Shown: piece after piece, positions 59,376-64,000 of the stretch
Layout: each line of letters begins with the position of its first letter
Position numbering within the stretch: the stretch's first letter is position 1
Assembly: GCA_945872065.1 (NCBI GenBank)
Contig: CAMBYH010000002.1
Location: 1 to 64,000, forward strand
Length of the DNA: 64,000 nt
Reading direction: 5' to 3'
From: Arsukibacterium tuosuense
GTDB taxonomy: Bacteria; Pseudomonadota; Gammaproteobacteria; Steroidobacterales; GCA-2729495
Position numbers and translations under genes: made by a program
Notes under the pieces: generated by a model
Database searches by the model: none
Told to the model about the DNA's origin: nothing
The model's input: the letters and a program-made list of their open reading frames with translations, nothing else

Positions 59376-61310
59376 TCAGCGGGCAGCGATGGTCTGCAGA
59401 TTCTCTGCGAGCGCTTCGGGCGATTCACGGTCGAGATGGATGCGACACCAGATCTCCAGGGTTGTCAGCGCGACGAGATGGTCGGTGTGATCGGCGCGGT
59501 GAGCCCTGTGGTCTGCCACCAGTCGCTGAACGACCGCCGGATCCATCAGTCCCCGACGCCGAAGGGTTTCCGGCCCCAGAAGGTCGGTCATGACCCCGGA
59601 CAATTCGTTGTTGAACCAGGCCCCAAAAGGCGCGCCAAAGCCGCGCTTCGGACGATGCAGTGTCTCCTCGGGAAGGATACCCGTCAGCGCCTTCTTCAGA
59701 ATGTAACGGGTCTCCCGGCCGCGAACCCGCAGTTCTGAGGGCAGCCGGGCAGCGAGGTCCACGAGTCGCTCGTCGAGCAGGGGCACCCTGCACTCCAGTG
59801 ACTGCCCCATGCTGACCTTGTCGGTCAAAAGCAGAAGATCGTCCGGCAACTGGGTAGCCAGATCCGCGGCCATCATCTGGTCAAGGTCGCTGTGGCCCAG
59901 ATAACGGCCAAGTACCTCTGTAAGCGCCGAGGGGCCAGGTCCGCGACTACCCGGGAGCAGCGCAGAAAGGTCTGTTGCGCTGAAGACCTCCATCACCTCG
60001 TGATAACGGGACGCACTGTCCTTGTCGGCCACCAGCGCCACCTTGCGGGCCGCCCTGAGGAGGTTAAGCAACCGGGTGTGCCGGGCTACGGGAAGCATAC
60101 CGAGTAGCGGGTTGAGCAACCCGCGCCGCAGCGGGCCGGGGATCTTGCGAAACGTGGCAGCCAGATGGGGCAACTGATAGCGGTCATAGCCCCCGAATAA
60201 CTCGTCGCCACCAACACCTGACAGAATCACCTTTACGTCCCGGCGGGCGAACTCGGATACCAGGCTGCTGGTAATCAGCGCCGAGTCTGCGGTGGGCTCA
60301 TCCATGTGCCAGACGAGTCCCGGCAGGAGCTCTATGACCTGCGGTTTGACGTCAATTTCGTGATGTTCGGTGCCGAAACGCGCGGCAATCCGCCGTGCGT
60401 AGTCCAGTTCGTTGTAGATGGCAGCGCCCGTCGAGCCAGAATAGCCAATCGCGTAGGTCTTGACGGGACTGGAACTCAGCCGACTCATTGCAGCGACGAT
60501 GGTGCTGGAATCGATACCTCCACTGAGAAACGCGCCAATCGGCACATCACTGACCATCTGGGCCTCGATGCTGTCGTTCAGGGCCGTTCGGATCTCATCA
60601 ATCCAGTCACTCTCGCTGGGCCCATGATCCGGTCGGATCGCGAACTGCCAATAGGTGCGCTCCTCAGTACGGCCACCCTCAATCACGAGCATGCTGCCCG
60701 GCATCAGCTTGCGGATTCCGGCAAACATGCTGAAGGGAGCCGGGACATAGCCCAGAGTCAGATACTGACGAAGGGCGTTCTCATCAAGCCGGGTCGCATA
60801 GTCTGGCCTGCCCACAATGGCCTTGCTTTCCGAAGCGAAGGCGATGCTGCGGCCAACTCGGGCGTAGTAGACAGGCTTGATGCCCAGGCGGTCGCGACCG
60901 ATCAGCAAGCGCTGGCGCCGCCGGTCCCAGAGGGCAAAACCGAACATTCCGCGCAGGTGGGTCACGAAATCGTCACCGTGCTCCTCGTAGAGGTGCACCA
61001 GCACCTCAACATCGCTTCCCGTGCTGAAGCGGTGCCCGGCTGACAGAAGCTTCTGCCGCAGCTCCCGGAAGTTGTAAATCTCCCCGTTACAGACCACGAC
61101 GACGGAGCCATCTTCGTTGGCGATAGGCTGGTGCCCCGTCGCGACGTCGATGATCGAGAGGCGCCGGAGCCCAAGGGCGGCTCGCTCATCCATAAAAAGG
61201 CCATCATCATCGGGGCCACGGTGAATAATCGCCGCCCCCATGGCCCTGATGACAGACTCCTGCGGGCGGCCATCGCCCTCCAGAATCAGTTCGCCGTAGA
61301 TGCCGCACAT
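59376..61310 (-). CDS. Asparagine synthase-type glutamine amidotransferase (EPS-associated)
   Basis: The 644-residue protein has the class II glutaminase domain with nucleophile Cys2 (MCGIYGEL) and RRLSIIDVATGHQPI, NEDGSVVVVCNGEIYN, then the synthetase domain with the PP-loop LSGGIDSSTIVAAM. Its overall size and place fit the exosortase-A-type amidotransferase 1 found in EPS loci rather than housekeeping AsnB. It may amidate a uronic acid of the polymer, consistent with the adjacent AlgD-type enzyme (inference). It is 22 bp after the GT4 gene. Confidence 0.88.
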   Translation of the reverse strand: MCGIYGELILEGDGRPQESVIRAMGAAIIHRGPDDDGLFMDERAALGLRRLSIIDVATGHQPIANEDGSVVVVCNGEIYNFRELRQKLLSAGHRFSTGSDVEVLVHLYEEHGDDFVTHLRGMFGFALWDRRRQRLLIGRDRLGIKPVYYARVGRSIAFASESKAIVGRPDYATRLDENALRQYLTLGYVPAPFSMFAGIRKLMPGSMLVIEGGRTEERTYWQFAIRPDHGPSESDWIDEIRTALNDSIEAQMVSDVPIGAFLSGGIDSSTIVAAMSRLSSSPVKTYAIGYSGSTGAAIYNELDYARRIAARFGTEHHEIDVKPQVIELLPGLVWHMDEPTADSALITSSLVSEFARRDVKVILSGVGGDELFGGYDRYQLPHLAATFRKIPGPLRRGLLNPLLGMLPVARHTRLLNLLRAARKVALVADKDSASRYHEVMEVFSATDLSALLPGSRGPGPSALTEVLGRYLGHSDLDQMMAADLATQLPDDLLLLTDKVSMGQSLECRVPLLDERLVDLAARLPSELRVRGRETRYILKKALTGILPEETLHRPKRGFGAPFGAWFNNELSGVMTDLLGPETLRRRGLMDPAVVQRLVADHRAHRADHTDHLVALTTLEIWCRIHLDRESPEALAENLQTIAAR

Positions 61311-61332
61311 ACAGGATTACTCGCGAGTGGCT

Positions 61333-62667
61333 TCAATTGGATGCGGGATGATCACTGGCCAGTCCGTGATCGGGGCTCATGGCATCGAGACAGATATCCT
61401 CGAAGACTGCTGCGGCACGCTGATAGGAAAAGTTTCGCTCGACGTGATCCCGGGCCGCGCGTGACAATGAACTGCGCAATGGAGCTTCCCGCAGGACACG
61501 GATCAGAGCCCCGGCCAGGGCTTCGGGTTCATCGGCAAGCAGGCAGTGCTTGCCGTCCTCCACCGGCAGGCCTTCAACACCAATGCGGGTCGACACGACC
61601 ACGCCACCCATCGCCATCGCCTCCCAGACCTTCAGGCGAGTTCCTCCGCCGACGCGCAGGGGAATGACAAAGGCCGCTGAACCCCAAACCCAGGGCCGGG
61701 TTTCCGGAACCCACCCGGTAAAGGTCCACGCATAGCCCCGCCGTCGGGCCTCTTCAACCAGGCCAGCTGGCGGGTTTCGTCCGACGACGACCATGGATGC
61801 TGACGGTTCCGCGCTCTGGACCTTCGGCCAGACCTCACGCAGCAGGAACTCGATGCCATCGATATTGGCCATCCAGTCCATTGACCCGGTAAAAACAATC
61901 TGGGCGTGGTCGGATGGTGGCCGGTATTCGAAGAAATCGAGATCTACTCCCGTTGGAATCACCCGGACCTTTCTTGCCTGGTACTCAGCAGAAAACGCTG
62001 CGGCGTCCCGCTCGGAAACGGCCACAACAGTGTCGGCCCGGCTCATGACCGACCGCTCGTAGCGCACCATTTTGGCACGCTGATTTTCCCACACTGCCCG
62101 CCGGAACGGATCCCGGCTGACATCCCGGTGGCGCGCGAAGATTTCCGCTTCCACATTGTGGGTAAACAGGACTATCGGAACCGGCGCAGAGTCCGCCGGC
62201 ATCAACACCATCGCGTGGGGAAAGTCGACGACCACAACATCAGGGCTCTGCACCAGAAGTTCACGAATGACTGCCGTGCCGGACCTGGAGCGATCCGTGA
62301 CCACGGGAACAGGCAGGCTGGAAATCAGATGCCGGAGTCGGGCCAGAGAGAACATCCGGCCGCGCTCGGCAACGGGCCAATGCACGTAGGTGTCAGCTAG
62401 TTCCTGAATCTCGGCACCCCAGGTGGCAATTTCCCGGCGAGTTGCCGGTGAAGCAAGCACTGTTTCGAAGCGGCCCCCACGGAGGCCTCTGAGAATCTGC
62501 GTTGTGCGAATCCTGGCCCCGGTGTCTACCGGGTGCAAAAACATGGTGGAAATAAACAGGAGTCTCGGCCTCGACTTCGGTACCTTCGAACCCGCCAGTC
62601 CAATCGGAACGACTGTTTGCCCCACAGCCCCCGGTTGTAGCGCGTCTGCGTGCTCGTCCTGTGACAT
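61333..62667 (-). CDS. GT4 glycosyltransferase (PEP-CTERM/EpsH-associated type)
   Basis: The 444-residue GT-B enzyme has TMFLHPVDTGARIRTTQILR at the N-terminus, FTHNVEAEIFARH, the core FTGSMDWMANIDGIEFLLR and the donor-site block VIPLRVGGGTRLKVWEAMAMG. These match the sugar transferase that accompanies exosortase-type EPS loci. ATG at 62667 is chosen: it lies 10 nt after the upstream stop and has GAGGGCGGGG before it; an earlier TTG at 62697 is inside the previous gene. Confidence 0.85.
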   Translation of the reverse strand: MSQDEHADALQPGAVGQTVVPIGLAGSKVPKSRPRLLFISTMFLHPVDTGARIRTTQILRGLRGGRFETVLASPATRREIATWGAEIQELADTYVHWPVAERGRMFSLARLRHLISSLPVPVVTDRSRSGTAVIRELLVQSPDVVVVDFPHAMVLMPADSAPVPIVLFTHNVEAEIFARHRDVSRDPFRRAVWENQRAKMVRYERSVMSRADTVVAVSERDAAAFSAEYQARKVRVIPTGVDLDFFEYRPPSDHAQIVFTGSMDWMANIDGIEFLLREVWPKVQSAEPSASMVVVGRNPPAGLVEEARRRGYAWTFTGWVPETRPWVWGSAAFVIPLRVGGGTRLKVWEAMAMGGVVVSTRIGVEGLPVEDGKHCLLADEPEALAGALIRVLREAPLRSSLSRAARDHVERNFSYQRAAAVFEDICLDAMSPDHGLASDHPASN

Positions 62668-62677
62668 GCCCCCGCCC

Positions 62678-63787
62678 TCAGCCTGCATATGCGTCAAGAT
62701 CCGAATCGCCCATGGTCAGGTACCACGCACCCGGGTCCAGGATGAGCTGGCTGTCGGGCTCATCCAGCCCGCCAGTGGCAACAAGGAACTGATGCTGGGC
62801 CTGCCGGCTCCGGAAGCCGAACTGCTGAAAGCAGCGCTCCAGACGCAAATGAGCAAGAAAGCACACGACGCTTACGGCACCCATTCGGCGCAATTCCATA
62901 ACTGACTCAACGAGCAACCGACGACTGGCTGACTCATCAGATGGCCGGACCACGAGATCCACAATGAGTCCGCGGCGATAGCGGTAAACAGCGTCGGGCT
63001 CCCTGATCATTAGTACTGCGATGCCTGCAACTTCGCCCTCCCGTCGCAGTTCCAGACAGGTAAAGGCTGCCGTTGGCCGCTGCTGGTACTTCCACGTCAG
63101 GTAGGCCGCATCCCGCACCACTCCACAGGTAACCTCCTCCGCCATCTGCTGCCAGAGCACATCGTGTTCGTGGCCAAACCGCTCTACCCGGGCGATGGAC
63201 CAGGACCCCCGGCTGCGCCAGCGCTGCCACTCGAAGGCGCAGCGGTCTGCCAGCGCCAGAAAGCCGGCAGCAGCCTCTGCGACCAGTGGTGGTAGTTTGT
63301 TGCGCAGGTCGAAACCATGCTTCACCACGAGCATAAAAACCGGCAGTGTCCGCACCAGATGCCAGCCCAGCGCGAACTGCAGCTCCCGCATCTGCTCGGT
63401 CTGGCCAAGTGACAGGTTACAGGGCAGTTCCTCCAGGGACTTCCGGACCAGCATGGGACCGATGGCTGAGCCCCGCACTTCATTGGCCGCCATTGTTTCA
63501 ACAAACCAGCCCGTGACCAGACTGCGGGTGCCGAACTTCAGGCGGACAGGAATGGCACCTTGGTGAGCAACCACCCTGCTGTTCCGCCGGTACATCCAGA
63601 CCAGCGGCGCAACTCCAAGGCGCACTGCGGACTCAACAAACATCCAGCGCCAGTTCGGGAGAATGGTTTCAGGTGGCCGGGCAGGATAGGCCTCCCGCTG
63701 AAAGGCATAGACCTCAGACTCGAGATCTGCGGAATAGCCAACGAAGCCCTTCGCAGGCCGGGTGGATTCGTGCGTGGATTCGGTCAC
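62678..63787 (-). CDS. GNAT-like acyltransferase domain protein
   Basis: The 369-residue protein has a GNAT-like N-terminal half (AYPARPPETILPNWRW, GMF-type strand GWFVETMAANEVRGSAIGPMLVR) and a second GNAT-like half (WKYQQRPTAAFTCLELRREGEVAGIAVLMI, YRYRRGLIVDLVV). It may acylate the polymer or a precursor, but I do not recognise a characterised relative. It is 38 bp downstream of the SDR gene and upstream of the GT4 gene. GTG start at 63787. Confidence 0.55.
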   Translation of the reverse strand: MTESTHESTRPAKGFVGYSADLESEVYAFQREAYPARPPETILPNWRWMFVESAVRLGVAPLVWMYRRNSRVVAHQGAIPVRLKFGTRSLVTGWFVETMAANEVRGSAIGPMLVRKSLEELPCNLSLGQTEQMRELQFALGWHLVRTLPVFMLVVKHGFDLRNKLPPLVAEAAAGFLALADRCAFEWQRWRSRGSWSIARVERFGHEHDVLWQQMAEEVTCGVVRDAAYLTWKYQQRPTAAFTCLELRREGEVAGIAVLMIREPDAVYRYRRGLIVDLVVRPSDESASRRLLVESVMELRRMGAVSVVCFLAHLRLERCFQQFGFRSRQAQHQFLVATGGLDEPDSQLILDPGAWYLTMGDSDLDAYAG

Positions 63788-63825
63788 TGGATCTGGTTCT
63801 GCAGGGGCGGAGACAGGGAGGCGGA

Positions 63826-64000
63826 TTAAAAGCGCAGTCCGCCGTCCAGATCGAGGACGCGGCCAGCAAAATAGTCATTTTCCATGATGAACTGTATCGC
63901 GTGGGCGAACTCATCCAGCGTCCCGAAGCGACCCACCGGCGACTCGCTCCTGATGCGCTCCAGGAACATGGCGGGCACATTCCTGGTCATTCCCGTCTCG
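63826..64000 (-). CDS. Short-chain dehydrogenase/reductase family protein (C-terminal part)
   Basis: The last 57 codons of a minus-strand gene are inside the window; the rest lies beyond 64000. Translated, it reads TGMTRNVPAMF, SPVGRFGTLDEFAH and ends GRVLDLDGGLRF, which is the typical C-terminus of an SDR oxidoreductase related to 3-oxoacyl-ACP reductases. The stop is TAA at 63826-63828. It is too short and off-frame for the long minus-strand frame overlapping it, which is a shadow. Likely first gene of the SDR-GNAT-GT4-amidotransferase operon. Confidence 0.8.
   Translation of the reverse strand, partial: ETGMTRNVPAMFLERIRSESPVGRFGTLDEFAHAIQFIMENDYFAGRVLDLDGGLRF

Noticed and set aside
63714-63980. 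88-codon minus-strand frame at the right edge
   Set aside because: Its product looks like shadow code, while another minus-strand frame in the same place reads a clear SDR C-terminus.

Overview
The window (about 60% G+C by eye) is chromosomal DNA of a gammaproteobacterium outside the enterics and pseudomonads. It carries the conserved block rpsB-tsf-pyrH-frr-uppS-cdsA-rseP-bamA-skp-lpxD-lpxA-lpxB-rnhB-dnaE-accA-tilS-pyrG-kdsA-eno-ftsB. A GTP-type PEP carboxykinase, a GspA/ExeA-like ATPase with an FHA domain and a PrsK/PrsR two-component pair also fit a deep-branching lineage. I cannot name the genus from sequence alone.

Region 1 (1-29039, almost all minus strand) is one long housekeeping run: ribosomal protein S2 and EF-Ts, nucleotide synthesis, isoprenoid-lipid carrier and phospholipid precursors, outer-membrane assembly (BamA, Skp, RseP), lipid A, DNA polymerase III, fatty-acid initiation, tRNA lysidine, CTP, Kdo and enolase. 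Many genes overlap by 4 nt. Four genes usual in this synteny are missing: dxr, ispD and ispF of the MEP isoprenoid pathway, and fabZ. After ftsB come an ECI1-like isomerase, a membrane TPR protein and a MipA/OmpV protein, then a plus-strand Smr gene, surE and pcm.

Region 2 (29271-41594) starts divergently with map-glnD-dapD-dapE. It continues with dsbB, tsaB (apparently without a canonical start codon), pckG, a class III nucleotide cyclase with an FHA domain, a methyltransferase, dusA and an N-formylglutamate amidohydrolase.

Region 3 (41675-64000) is an exopolysaccharide locus related to PEP-CTERM/exosortase-associated clusters: galE, prsR/prsK, a fucosyltransferase-like gene, a 4'-phosphopantetheinyl transferase, a WecA-family initiating enzyme, an export protein, an outer-membrane barrel, AlgD-like GDP-mannose dehydrogenase, the FHA-tailed ATPase, a polyprenyl glycosylphosphotransferase, a Wzx flippase, an asparagine-synthase-type amidotransferase, a GT4 glycosyltransferase, a GNAT-like protein and the end of an SDR gene. 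It is interrupted by gltX, tRNA-Ala and tRNA-Glu, and by a tRNA-Val. No exosortase, Wzc-type chain-length regulator or Wzy polymerase is visible here. PrsR is a sigma-54 activator, and two weak -24/-12-like sites lie upstream of the export gene and of the flippase gene. No rRNA, insertion sequence, prophage or CRISPR array was seen.
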